Source of the DNA: Streptomyces sp. SPB162
GTDB taxonomy: Bacteria; Actinomycetota; Actinomycetes; Streptomycetales; Streptomycetaceae
Length of the DNA: 64,000 bases
Assembly: GCF_029504575.1 (NCBI RefSeq)
Contig: NZ_JAQFII010000001.1
Location: forward strand, 1,772,501-1,836,500
Direction: 5' to 3'
The notes beneath the pieces were generated by a model. The model ran no database searches and had not been told where the DNA came from. It saw nothing but the letters and a program-made list of their open reading frames with translations. Made by a program: the position numbers and the translations under genes. Shown here piece after piece: positions 16,525 to 25,744 of the stretch (positions are counted from its first letter, which is position 1; each line of letters opens with the position of its first letter).

Positions 16525-18186
16525 ATGACCGTTAGGACCACGCCCTGGGTGAGCGTACTGCTCTCCGCCGTCGCGTCCGTGAGTTGGGCGTTTCTGGCCA
16601 TGACGGGCACCGCCGCGCTCGGTCTGCACTTACTCGGGGCGGACACCGCCGGCTCGCTCGGACCGATGACGGCGGCGGTGGTCGCGATGGCCGCGGGCGG
16701 CCGGGTCAGCCCGTCCGGCGACGTCGCCGTGTTCGGGATGGACGGCATGGGGACGCAGGGCGCCATCGGCGTCATGCCGTTGGGCGTCGCCCTGGTGGGA
16801 GCGCTGCTGCTGGCGTGGGTCTTCCTGCGGTCGTTGCGCAAGGCCGGGACGGTCGTCCCCGCCGGCGAACTGGCCGCCCGGGTGCTCTCGGTCGCCGTGC
16901 TCTTCCTGGTCCTGCTCGGCGGCCTCGCCTGGGCCGGCCAGGACACCATCGCCATCGACGGCGCCTCGCTCGGCTCGTCGCAGACCGGCGGTCTGCTGGA
17001 CAAGCTGCCCGGCATCGGGGGCAGCGGACTCTCCGACGGGTTGGAGGGTCTGATCAAGGCCAAGACGTCGGTCGGCTTCCACGTCGACACCGTCCCCACG
17101 CTGCTGCGCGGCCTGGTGTGGGTGCTGGCGGTGCTGTTGCTCGCGCTGCTCGCCTCACGCCGTACGCCGCTGCCGCCGGGTTGGCAGGCGGTGCACCGGG
17201 TGGTGCGGCCAACCGTTTCGGCGCTCTGCGGAGTGCTGGTGCTCGCGGTCGCGGCGGGGTTCGCCGCCGCCGGGTACGCGGCGGTCACCGGTGACGAGCC
17301 GGGCCGCATCATGGGCGCCGCGCTGCTGGGGGCGCCCAACGGGGTCTGGCTGGCGGTGCCGCTGGGCCTGTTCGTCCAGTGGAAGGGCGTCGCCACCGGC
17401 GAACTCGCCAAGCTGCTGCCCCATCCCGTCGACAAACTGCTGAGCGACGGGGTCAACGAGCCCATCACGCTCGGCCGGCTCGCCGACCTGGACAACCGGG
17501 TCTGGCTGCTGCCGGTCGCGGTTGCGCTGATGATGCTGACGGCGGGCGCGCTCACCGCGACCCGCACCCCGCTCGGGGCCGGCCCGCGCGCCGGGTTCGT
17601 GGGGCGCTGCGCGCTGCGGCTGGGGGTCGCGTCGGCCGTCGCGTTCCCGCTGCTGGTGTGGCTCACCGGCGTCTCGGTCAACGCGAACCTGTCGGTCTTC
17701 GGCTTCGACGCCGTCGGAGCCGGGATAGAGCTGCACGGCAGTGCCCCGTGGGCGCTGCTGCTGGGCGCGGTCTGGGGCGCGGGGGCGGGCGGCGCGGGCG
17801 CGCTGCTGGCGTTGGCGACCGGCGCCGCGGGGCGGCAGGCGGCGCCCCTGGCGCTCGGCAGGCCCCCGGAGGGCGCGCACAACGACTCCGGCTCCGGCTC
17901 CGCGCGGACGTACCCGGCCGTCGCCTACGAGCCGGGGCCGTACGTGCCCAGCCCGGTGTACCGGCCGGAGGAGGACGGGCCGAACCCGTACCAGCAGTCG
18001 GCCGGGTCCGCCGGGTCCGCCGCAGGCACCGGCGGTGGGTCGCCGCACGCGGCCCAGACGGTGGCCGGCACTCCGCTGCCCCCGCCGCTGCCGCGCCGCT
18101 CCGGTGGCCGCGGCGGCTCCGACAAGTGGCCGGACCCGCCGGGCGAACCCCCGCCCCCACCGGGAGCGCCGCCCCGACGGCGCTGA
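16525..18186 (+). CDS. streptophobe family membrane protein, with a TTA codon
   Basis: Large polytopic membrane protein of the Streptomyces-specific streptophobe family, function unknown. The 553 residues have around ten hydrophobic helices up to residue 440, including the signature region TAAVVAMAAGGRVSPSGDVAVFG, then a disordered Pro/Gly/Ser-rich cytoplasmic tail. Codon 36 (16630-16632) is TTA, the rare leucine codon read by the bldA tRNA; I found no other in-frame TTA in the genes I scanned, so translation is probably development-dependent. GGAGGGCCGGG precedes the ATG. It is divergent from the FHA-ABC gene, with a 199-base gap. Confidence 0.9.
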   Translation: MTVRTTPWVSVLLSAVASVSWAFLAMTGTAALGLHLLGADTAGSLGPMTAAVVAMAAGGRVSPSGDVAVFGMDGMGTQGAIGVMPLGVALVGALLLAWVFLRSLRKAGTVVPAGELAARVLSVAVLFLVLLGGLAWAGQDTIAIDGASLGSSQTGGLLDKLPGIGGSGLSDGLEGLIKAKTSVGFHVDTVPTLLRGLVWVLAVLLLALLASRRTPLPPGWQAVHRVVRPTVSALCGVLVLAVAAGFAAAGYAAVTGDEPGRIMGAALLGAPNGVWLAVPLGLFVQWKGVATGELAKLLPHPVDKLLSDGVNEPITLGRLADLDNRVWLLPVAVALMMLTAGALTATRTPLGAGPRAGFVGRCALRLGVASAVAFPLLVWLTGVSVNANLSVFGFDAVGAGIELHGSAPWALLLGAVWGAGAGGAGALLALATGAAGRQAAPLALGRPPEGAHNDSGSGSARTYPAVAYEPGPYVPSPVYRPEEDGPNPYQQSAGSAGSAAGTGGGSPHAAQTVAGTPLPPPLPRRSGGRGGSDKWPDPPGEPPPPPGAPPRRR

Positions 18187-18312
18187 GCGGCGCCTGCGGA
18201 AGGCGGTAGAGGGGGGCATTCCGGTTGATTGCTCCTCCTGGGTCCGTACGGGTGTCCGCCACGCGGGACGGCTCGTCGTGTCCTTGAGGGCGCCGGATAC
18301 GGTGGTGTCACC

Positions 18313-19576
<1,264 letters not shown>

Positions 19577-19595
19577 CCCCCGGGAGGGTCGGGAC

Positions 19596-20117
19596 TCAGG
19601 CCTCGTGCGGCACCCAGTAGTCGGCCAGCCTGCCGACGCCGTGCTCCACGGACTTCCAGGAGCCGGAGAACGTGATGACGGCGAAGGCCGCGGTCGGGAA
19701 GCCGCCGCGGTTCATCCGGGCGAGGGCGTCCGCCTCGGCGCTGCCCGCGAGGGCGTCGGCGAGGGCGTGCACGCCGGGGTTGTGGCCGACGACCAGCAGG
19801 GTGCCGATCTCTTCCGGGGTCTCGTTGAGCAGGGCCAGCAGGTCGCCCAGGCCGGCTTCGTACAGCCGCTCCTCGTAGACCGTCCTGGGCCGCTGCGGCA
19901 TCTCGTGCGCGGCGAGCTTCCAGGTCTCCCGGGTACGGGCGGCGGTGGAGCACAGGACCAGGTCGGGGGCGATCTCCGCGTCGGCGAGTCGGCGGCCGGC
20001 CACAGAGGCGTCCGTGCGACCGCGTTCGGCCAGCGGCCGCTCGTGGTCGGCGACCGCGGGCCAGTCGGCCTTGGCGTGACGGAGTAGGACGATCGTGCGG
20101 GGCGAGTCGACGCTCAT
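19596..20117 (-). CDS. SixA-like histidine phosphatase family protein
   Basis: Small cytoplasmic phosphohistidine-phosphatase-like enzyme of the RHG superfamily. The catalytic LLRHAKADW motif is at about 11-19, the second conserved region is CSTAARTRETW, and the distal VVGHNPG supplies the other catalytic His. Length 173 agrees with SixA-type proteins. GAGGGGC lies before the ATG at 20117. It converges on serB with only 19 bases between the stop codons and no visible terminator. The physiological substrate is not known. Confidence 0.92.
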   Translation of the reverse strand: MSVDSPRTIVLLRHAKADWPAVADHERPLAERGRTDASVAGRRLADAEIAPDLVLCSTAARTRETWKLAAHEMPQRPRTVYEERLYEAGLGDLLALLNETPEEIGTLLVVGHNPGVHALADALAGSAEADALARMNRGGFPTAAFAVITFSGSWKSVEHGVGRLADYWVPHEA

Positions 20118-20196
20118 GCCCCTCAGCTTTCCAGAAAATCCGCGATCAGGCGCGGGCTGGCCGTCACGGCCCGTGCCCGCCGGTCGGTGCGGGGGG

Positions 20197-20439
20197 TCAC
20201 AGCAGGCGCTGGGCCAGGCCGGGGAGCTCGTCCGCGATACGGGCGATGAGGTGGCCGGCGGGCTCGGCCGCCCCGGTGTCGGTCTGACCGGGTCCCGCGA
20301 TCAGCATGAGCAGCGCGGCGAAGGCCAGCGCGGGGAGCGCGACGGCCCACCACGGCAGGCGCGTCTGGACCCCGCCGACCCCTCGGCCGACCGAGTGCCG
20401 CGAGGGCCGGGTGTGTGCCTGGACGGGCTGGGTGGACAC
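20197..20439 (-). CDS. small single-pass membrane protein of unknown function
   Basis: An 80-residue protein with a polar, basic N-terminus (about 1-28), one strong hydrophobic helix WWAVALPALAFAALLMLIAG (about 30-49), and a short extracytoplasmic tail ending ELPGLAQRLL. GC at third positions is very high throughout and the frame is closed, which supports a real gene despite its size. The GTG start has only a weak GAGGCGG upstream. It lies 79 bases upstream of sixA on the same strand. Function is not recognised. Confidence 0.65.
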   Translation of the reverse strand: MSTQPVQAHTRPSRHSVGRGVGGVQTRLPWWAVALPALAFAALLMLIAGPGQTDTGAAEPAGHLIARIADELPGLAQRLL

Positions 20440-20637
20440 GGTGACCGCCTCGGTGGAGTGCTGGGATGTGCTGACCCTTCGAAACTACGGAAGGGCGCTC
20501 GAAGATCCCATCGGGCGGGCCACCCACTCGACCCTGACCTGGCCCCCCTAGGGATGGTGGGGTTGTCCCCACCATCGGCCTCAGGGGCGGCGGTTCAGCG
20601 GCGGTTCAGCGGCGGTCCGGGCTCGGTCCTGGGTGGC

Positions 20638-20760
20638 TCAGCCGAACCTGGCCGCGACGGTCGCGATGACCGCGACGAAGGCCGGAACGGCCAGCATCAG
20701 GCCGATGATGACCATCAGCCGCTTCTGGCTGTTCGGGGGGTTGGGCTCGAGTACGGGCAT
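20638..20760 (-). CDS. SGM_5486 family transporter-associated small membrane protein
   Basis: A 40-residue protein beginning MPVLEPNPPNSQKRLMVI and followed by one hydrophobic helix (about 15-36), ending in RFG. It matches the very small SGM_5486 family that is found next to CynX/NimT-type transporters in Streptomyces, and here it sits 57 bases downstream of such a transporter gene on the same strand. It is too small for most gene callers. A role as an accessory subunit of the transporter is suggested by this recurrent pairing and is otherwise unproven. Confidence 0.85.
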   Translation of the reverse strand: MPVLEPNPPNSQKRLMVIIGLMLAVPAFVAVIATVAARFG

Positions 20761-20817
20761 GGTCCCAGTCTCGCATCGGCGCCGGTGCGGACGGCGGCGG
20801 GGTGGCCCGCGGCGCGC

Positions 20818-22143
20818 TCACAGTTCGTCCTCGATGTACCGGTTGCGCCCGGCCAGCACGCCGACGGCGATCTGCGGCAGCATGAGCGCGGCCATCAGCG
20901 CGATGGGCAGGTCCCAGCCGCCGCTGTGCTGGTAGAGGGCGCCGACCAGGATCGGTCCCGGGATCGAGATCAGGTAGCCGGTGCTCTGCGCGAAGGCGGA
21001 GAGCCGGACCACTCCCGCGCCGGTGCGCGAGCGCATCCCGACCATCGTCAGGGCCAGCGGGAAGGCGCAGTTGGCGATGCCGAGCAGCAGGGCCCACACC
21101 CAGGGGGCGCCGGCCGGGGCCAGCCACAGGCCGGTGTACCCCGCGAGGCCGAAGAGCGCGAGGACGACGACGAGCGGGCCCTGGTGCCGCATCCGGCCGG
21201 CGAGCGAGGGCAGCGCGAAGGAGAGTGGGACACCCATCACCATCGTCACGGCCAGCAGCGCCCCCGCGGTGCCGGCGGAGAGCCCCGCGTCGCGGAAGAT
21301 CTGCGGCATCCAACCCATCGTGACGTAGGCGGCGGTGGCCTGCAGCCCGAAGAAGCAGGCCAGCGCCCAGGCCGTGGGGCTGCGGACGATCCGTCCGCCG
21401 CCCTCCGCCGTGCCGGCGCCCGCGGCGCTGGGGGCGCTGGGGGCGCTGGGGGCGCTGGGGGTGGGCCGCCCCGCGGCGCCGCGGTCCCGGACCAGACCGA
21501 GCCACGGCACGATCGCGACGACGGCGAGCGCCGCCCAGACGCCGAGGCCGAGCCGCCAGCCGTGGCCCATGGCGGAGGTCAGGGGCACGGTCGCCGCGGC
21601 GGCGGCCGCGGTGCCCAGCGAGAGCGCCATCGAGTAGAGCCCGGTCATCGCGCCGACCCGGTCGGGGAAGTACCGCTTGACGATCACCGGCATCAGGATG
21701 TTGCCGACCGCTATGCCGGCCAGCGCGACAGCGCTGGCGGCGAGGAACAGGACGGTGCCGTTCGCGAACGGGCGCAGCAGTAGTCCCGTGGCGATGGCCG
21801 CCATGCCCGCGCACACCACGGCGCCCGCGCCGAAGCGGCGGGCGAGGCGCGGGGCGGCGATCCCGAAGAGCGCGAAGCACAGCGCGGGCACGGAGGTGAG
21901 GAGCCCGGCCACGGCCCCGCTCATGCCGAGGCCGGCCCGCACCTCCTTCATCAGCGGCCCGAGGCTGGTGACCGCGGGGCGGAGGTTGAGCGCGGCGAGG
22001 ATCAGCCCGGCGAGGACGAGGCGCCGCGTCCAGCCGGGGAGCGCCGCCGCCTCCCGTCCGGGGGACGGGGCGGGGGCCAGCTCCGGGTCCGGTGGGGACA
22101 CGGTTTCGTCGCGGTCGAGGGTGAGGGGTTCGTCATCGCGCAT
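20818..22143 (-). CDS. CynX/NimT family MFS transporter
   Basis: Major facilitator superfamily carrier of 441 residues related to cyanate (CynX) and 2-nitroimidazole (NimT) transporters; substrate unknown. It has a polar N-terminal 40 residues, then twelve predicted helices with LNLRPAVTSLGPLM in helix 1. The central cytoplasmic loop contains repeated PSA triplets encoded by four perfect GGCGCTGGG units (21424-21459), a slippage-prone tract. The start at ATG 22143 is set by a -10 box six bases before it; no ribosome site is present. The adjacent divergent GntR regulator and shared palindrome suggest direct repression. Confidence 0.92.
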   Translation of the reverse strand: MRDDEPLTLDRDETVSPPDPELAPAPSPGREAAALPGWTRRLVLAGLILAALNLRPAVTSLGPLMKEVRAGLGMSGAVAGLLTSVPALCFALFGIAAPRLARRFGAGAVVCAGMAAIATGLLLRPFANGTVLFLAASAVALAGIAVGNILMPVIVKRYFPDRVGAMTGLYSMALSLGTAAAAAATVPLTSAMGHGWRLGLGVWAALAVVAIVPWLGLVRDRGAAGRPTPSAPSAPSAPSAAGAGTAEGGGRIVRSPTAWALACFFGLQATAAYVTMGWMPQIFRDAGLSAGTAGALLAVTMVMGVPLSFALPSLAGRMRHQGPLVVVLALFGLAGYTGLWLAPAGAPWVWALLLGIANCAFPLALTMVGMRSRTGAGVVRLSAFAQSTGYLISIPGPILVGALYQHSGGWDLPIALMAALMLPQIAVGVLAGRNRYIEDEL

Positions 22144-22146
22144 GCG

Positions 22147-22165
22147 CCCATCATAGAATGATGGG
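22147..22165. promoter_or_regulatory. palindromic operator containing both divergent -10 boxes (leaderless pair)
   Basis: CCCATCAT-AGA-ATGATGGG, a perfect 8-base inverted repeat, occupies all but three bases of the 22-base gap between two divergent start codons. On the plus strand TAGAAT (22154-22159) is six bases before ATG 22166; on the minus strand TATGAT (22155-22150) is six bases before ATG 22143. Both transcripts would therefore be leaderless, and a dimer bound here would cover both -10 boxes. The GntR product is the obvious candidate to bind it. Confidence 0.8.
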
Positions 22166-22846
22166 ATGAATCTCGGCCCACTCCCCCGGCAGTCCACGCT
22201 CGCCGACCAGGTGATCGCCCGGCTGCGCACCCAGATCACGTCCGGTGAGTGGCCGGTCGGCTCCCGCATCCCGACCGAGCCCGAGCTGGTCGAACAGCTC
22301 GGCGTCGCCCGCAACACCGTCCGTGAGGCGGTCAGGGCCCTGGCGCACAACGGCCTGCTCGACATCCGGCAGGGCTCCGGCACCTGGGTCCTGGCCACCA
22401 GCGAGCTGGCGGGCGTCATGCACCGCCGGTTCGCGGACGCCGACCCGCGGCATGTCGCCGAGCTGCGCAGCGCCCTGGAGGCGTCCGCCGCCGGGCTGGC
22501 CGCCGCCCGCCGCACCGACCGCGATCTGCGCCATCTCGACACTCTGCTGGACCGCCGCGAGCGGGCCTGGGAATCGGGGGACGCCACCGCGTTCGTCGAC
22601 GCGGACGCGACGCTGCATTTGGCGATCGTCGGCGCCTCGCACAACGACGTGCTGGTCCAGCTCTACGCGGACCTCGGCGAGGTGCTCCGCGACTTCCTGC
22701 GCGCGGACGTCGGCGAGGTGCTGCGCCCCGAGCAGCACCTGGACCACGCCCGGCTGGTCGAGGCGATCCGCGCCGGCGACGCGGAGGCGGCCGCCGCCGA
22801 GGCGGCTGGGCACGCGTTCCACTGCCGGGGGCTGGGCGCCGCGTAA
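22166..22846 (+). CDS. GntR/FadR-subfamily transcriptional regulator
   Basis: DNA-binding regulator of 226 residues. The N-terminal winged helix (about 8-75) has GSRIPTEPELVEQLGVARNT and the wing GLLDIRQGSGTWV; the C-terminal FCD domain (about 95-215) is all-helical with metal/ligand-site candidates DADATLHLAIVGASHN and HARLVEAI. It is divergent from the CynX/NimT transporter with 22 bases between the start codons and the shared palindrome, so it most likely represses both genes in response to the transported substrate or a derivative. A strong hairpin follows the gene. Confidence 0.93.
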   Translation: MNLGPLPRQSTLADQVIARLRTQITSGEWPVGSRIPTEPELVEQLGVARNTVREAVRALAHNGLLDIRQGSGTWVLATSELAGVMHRRFADADPRHVAELRSALEASAAGLAAARRTDRDLRHLDTLLDRRERAWESGDATAFVDADATLHLAIVGASHNDVLVQLYADLGEVLRDFLRADVGEVLRPEQHLDHARLVEAIRAGDAEAAAAEAAGHAFHCRGLGAA

Positions 22847-22863
22847 CCCGGCCGACCACGGGA

Positions 22864-22907
22864 AACGCCCGGTCCCGGACGCCGTCGAGGCGTCGGGACC
22901 GGGCGTT
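22864..22907. terminator. bidirectional terminator between GntR gene and fabI
   Basis: Thirteen-base arms AACGCCCGGTCCC and GGGACCGGGCGTT with an inner GACGCC/GGCGTC stem and a short loop, between two convergent genes. Confidence 0.85.
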
Positions 22908-22948
22908 CGCCGTGGGTCGGGAGCGGTACGGGTCGGGAGCCGTACGGG

Positions 22949-23719
22949 TCAGGCTCCGACCGCGTGCAGGCCGCCGTCGACGTGGATGATCTCGCCGGTC
23001 GTCTTCGGGAACCAGTCCGAGAGCAGGGCGACGACACCGCGGCCGGTCGGCTCGGGGTCGGACATGTCCCACTCCAGGGGGGAGCGGTGGTTCCAGACGT
23101 CCGCGAGTTCCCCGAAGCCCGGGATGGACTTGGCGGCCATCGAGCCGATCGGCCCGGCCGAGATCAGGTTGCAGCGCACGTTCTGCTTGCCCAGATCGCG
23201 GGCGAGGTAGCGGGAGGTGGCCTCCAGCGCGGCCTTGGCCGGGCCCATCCAGTCGTACTGCGGCCAGGCGTACTGCGCGTCGAAGGTGAGGCCGACGACC
23301 GAGCCGCCGCCGTTGCTCATCAGCGGCAGGCACGCCATGGTGAGCGACTTCAGCGAGAACGCGGAGACGTGCATCGCGGTGGCGACGGACTCCCACGGGG
23401 CGTTGAGGAAGTTGCCGCCCAGCGCGTCCTGCGGGGCGAAGCCGATGGAGTGCACCACGCCGTCGAGGCTGCCCAGCTCGGCGCGGACGGTGTCCGCGAG
23501 CGAGCCGAGGTGCTCGGCGTTGGTCACGTCCAGCTCGATGACCTTGGTGGGCTTCGGCAGCTTCCTGGCGATGCGCTCGGTCAGGGTGGGCCGCGGGAAG
23601 GCGGTGAGGATGATCTCGGCGCCCTGCTCCTGCGCCAGCTTGGCGGTGTGGAACGCGATGGAGGACTCCATCAGCACTCCGGTGATCAGGATGCGCTTGC
23701 CTTCGAGAATTCCACTCAT
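22949..23719 (-). CDS. fabI: enoyl-[acyl-carrier-protein] reductase FabI
   Basis: NADH-dependent enoyl-ACP reductase of type II fatty-acid synthesis. It has the FabI-type nucleotide motif RILITGVLMESSIA (about 9-22), and the catalytic Tyr-x6-Lys with Y155 and K162 (YDWMGPAK). At 256 residues it matches the family. It starts five bases after the fabG stop, so the two reductases form a tight operon. The end of the gene is followed by a short imperfect direct repeat (CGGGAGCNGTACGGGT twice) and then the terminator. Confidence 0.96.
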   Translation of the reverse strand: MSGILEGKRILITGVLMESSIAFHTAKLAQEQGAEIILTAFPRPTLTERIARKLPKPTKVIELDVTNAEHLGSLADTVRAELGSLDGVVHSIGFAPQDALGGNFLNAPWESVATAMHVSAFSLKSLTMACLPLMSNGGGSVVGLTFDAQYAWPQYDWMGPAKAALEATSRYLARDLGKQNVRCNLISAGPIGSMAAKSIPGFGELADVWNHRSPLEWDMSDPEPTGRGVVALLSDWFPKTTGEIIHVDGGLHAVGA

Positions 23720-23724
23720 GGTGA

Positions 23725-24429
23725 TCAGTGACCCATGCCCAATCCGCCGTCTACGGGAATGACGGCACCAGTGATGTATGCGGCCTCGTCGGAGGCGAGA
23801 AAGCGGACCGAGGAGGCGATCTCCTCGCCCTGCGCGTAACGGCCCAGCGGGATCTGACCGAGGTACTTGGCGCGCTGCTCGTCGGTGAGCGCGCGCGTCA
23901 TGTCGGTGTCCACGAAGCCCGGGGCGACGACGTTCACGGTGATGTTGCGCGAGCCGAGTTCACGGGCGAGCGAGCGCGCGAAGCCGACCAGGCCGGCCTT
24001 GGAGGCGGCGTAGTTCGCCTGGCCGGCGGAGCCGAGCAGGCCCACGACCGAGGAGATGAGGACGATGCGCCCCTTGCGGGCCCGCAGCATCTTCCGGGCG
24101 GCGGCCTTGACGACGCGGAAGGTGCCCGTGAGGTTCGTGTCCAGGACCGAGGTGAAGTCCTCGTCGGTCATCCGGAGCAGCAGCTGGTCGCGGGTGACGC
24201 CGGCGTTGGCGATCAGCACCTCGACCGCGCCCTGCTTCTCCTCGATCTCCTTGTAGGCCTGCTCGACCTGCTCGGCGTCCGTGATGTCGCAGCGGACCGC
24301 GAGGAAACCCGCCGGTGGCTCGCCCGAGCGGTACGTGATGGCGACCTTGTCGCCCGCGTCGGCGAAGGCCTGGGCGATGGCGAGGCCGATGCCCCGGTTT
24401 CCTCCGGTGACGAGAACCGAGCGGCTCAA
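23725..24429 (-). CDS. fabG: 3-oxoacyl-[acyl-carrier-protein] reductase FabG
   Basis: NADPH-dependent beta-ketoacyl-ACP reductase, the first reduction of the fatty-acid elongation cycle. Motifs are TGGNRGIG near the N-terminus, NAG near the middle, catalytic Ser in LISSVVG and YAASK. I use the TTG at 24429, which gives 234 residues (MSRSVLVTGG, as in other Streptomyces FabG) and follows AAAGGG at 7 bases; the ATG at 24447 lies upstream of that ribosome site. It is first in the fabG-fabI operon. Confidence 0.94.
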   Translation of the reverse strand: MSRSVLVTGGNRGIGLAIAQAFADAGDKVAITYRSGEPPAGFLAVRCDITDAEQVEQAYKEIEEKQGAVEVLIANAGVTRDQLLLRMTDEDFTSVLDTNLTGTFRVVKAAARKMLRARKGRIVLISSVVGLLGSAGQANYAASKAGLVGFARSLARELGSRNITVNVVAPGFVDTDMTRALTDEQRAKYLGQIPLGRYAQGEEIASSVRFLASDEAAYITGAVIPVDGGLGMGH

Positions 24430-24552
24430 CGGATCACCCTTTCCCATAGTTGTGGCTATCACCACGAAACTATCGGTCCGGGTGGAGATCCGGGGAACCG
24501 GCCCCGACAGGGGCATCAGGCTGTCCCTGTCGGGTCCCTACAGTCGACCTTG

Positions 24553-25497
24553 CTACGCCTGGGTGCGCGACGCCGTCCGGCGCCGGCCGCGCAGGATCAT
24601 GCCGACGGCTCCGGCGGCGAGGACGGCGCTGCCGCCGAGTGCCGTCCTCAGGGTGCCGGCGGCCCGGCCGCTCGCCGCCGTGTTCTGCGCGACGAGCGAG
24701 GTGTCCCCGCCGTGGCCGTGGTGGCTGACGGTCGACCGGCTCGTCCCGGCGGCGATCTGCTGTTCGCTGGGCGCCGCCGGGGCCGCGGCGGCGGTGCCCG
24801 CGGTTCCCGTGCCGCCCTGTCCGAAGACGACATCGGAGCAGCCGTAGAACGCCTCGGGGCTGTCGGTGCGCTGCCAGACCTGGTAGATCAGGTGGCGGCC
24901 GGAGCGGCTGGGCAGGTTCGCGGTGAAGTTGTAGGAGCCGCCCGTCACGGTGGAGCTGGTGGTGTAAGTGGCGATCGGGGTGGTGTCCAGGTCCGACCAC
25001 TTGAGCGGCTTCGTCGGGTCGTAGCCGGCCTTGGTGATGTAGAGGGTCATGACGCCGCGGTGGGGCGCGGTGACCCGGAAGGCGATGGCGCGGGAGCCGG
25101 CGGTGACGGAGGTGGCCGGCCAGTCGGTACGGGCCATGTCGAGGGCCTTGTACTTGTCGCGGTTGGCCGAGCACAGCTTGCCGTCGGGGATGATGTCCCG
25201 GCTGTGGCCGTCGGCGTTGGCGATGTTGACCTCGTTCCAGTCGTACAGCGGCTGCGTGCCGCTCATGGCGACCAGGTCCTTGCAGACCTGCGACTGGGGG
25301 TGCTCGGGGCCTTCGGCGTAGCAGGCGGATATCCGGCTGACGGGGCTGCTGAGGGCGCCGTGCGCGCTCGCGGACGCCGGAGTGAGCGCGACGAGCGCCA
25401 GCGCCGCGGCGCCGGCGGCACCGATCACCGCGGCACGGCGGACGGCGGGCAGCCGGGGCGGGGGCACGCGGAGGGCCGGAAGGTGGGGGGTTGGCAT
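24553..25497 (-). CDS. AA10 lytic polysaccharide monooxygenase with C-terminal membrane anchor
   Basis: Secreted copper enzyme that oxidatively cleaves chitin or cellulose. A long signal peptide ends at ASASA, exposing H46 as the new N-terminus (HGALSSPVSR), the first half of the histidine brace; H146 (TAPHRG) is the second. The catalytic domain runs to about residue 230, followed by a Gly/Ala/Thr linker and then, instead of a carbohydrate-binding module, a hydrophobic segment near 285-302 and the basic tail RGRRR, which should keep the enzyme at the cell surface. The DasR-type site upstream suggests induction by chitin-derived N-acetylglucosamine. Length 314. Confidence 0.93.
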   Translation of the reverse strand: MPTPHLPALRVPPPRLPAVRRAAVIGAAGAAALALVALTPASASAHGALSSPVSRISACYAEGPEHPQSQVCKDLVAMSGTQPLYDWNEVNIANADGHSRDIIPDGKLCSANRDKYKALDMARTDWPATSVTAGSRAIAFRVTAPHRGVMTLYITKAGYDPTKPLKWSDLDTTPIATYTTSSTVTGGSYNFTANLPSRSGRHLIYQVWQRTDSPEAFYGCSDVVFGQGGTGTAGTAAAAPAAPSEQQIAAGTSRSTVSHHGHGGDTSLVAQNTAASGRAAGTLRTALGGSAVLAAGAVGMILRGRRRTASRTQA

Positions 25498-25573
25498 GGG
25501 GGGGCTCCTTGTCGTGCTGTTTCTCAGGACTGCGCGGACAAAGGCGTGGGGGACCAGCAGCCCTGAGCATAGG

Positions 25574-25589
25574 ATTGGTCTGGACCAAC
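25574..25589. promoter_or_regulatory. DasR-responsive element (dre)
   Basis: ATTGGTCTGGACCAAC, with core TGGTCTGGACCA, matches the known DasR consensus (TGGTCTAGACCA) with one central change and is palindromic. It lies 77 bases upstream of the polysaccharide monooxygenase start and on the other side faces the tldD gene. The related TGGTC-type repeats control chitinase genes in Streptomyces. Confidence 0.8.
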
Positions 25590-25744
25590 GACAAGAGGCG
25601 TGCCACTGCCGGGTTCTGACGGATCATCATCGCTGGGGCGGACGCGCCGGAGATACCGTGGCCCCCGGGCTGTCCGAGCGGCATGATTCACTGCGGAGAC
25701 CTGTCGAAGCAGACCTGTCGAATTGGGCGAAGGGGGAGGCCGCT

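Noticed and set aside
16470..17882. Long minus-strand frame over the streptophobe gene
   Set aside because: Its product is low-complexity Ser/Pro/Ala-rich without any domain; the plus-strand gene accounts for the codon bias.
18229..18312. Longer start for serB
   Set aside because: The extra 28 residues have no similarity to the family; ATG 18313 gives the expected N-terminus.
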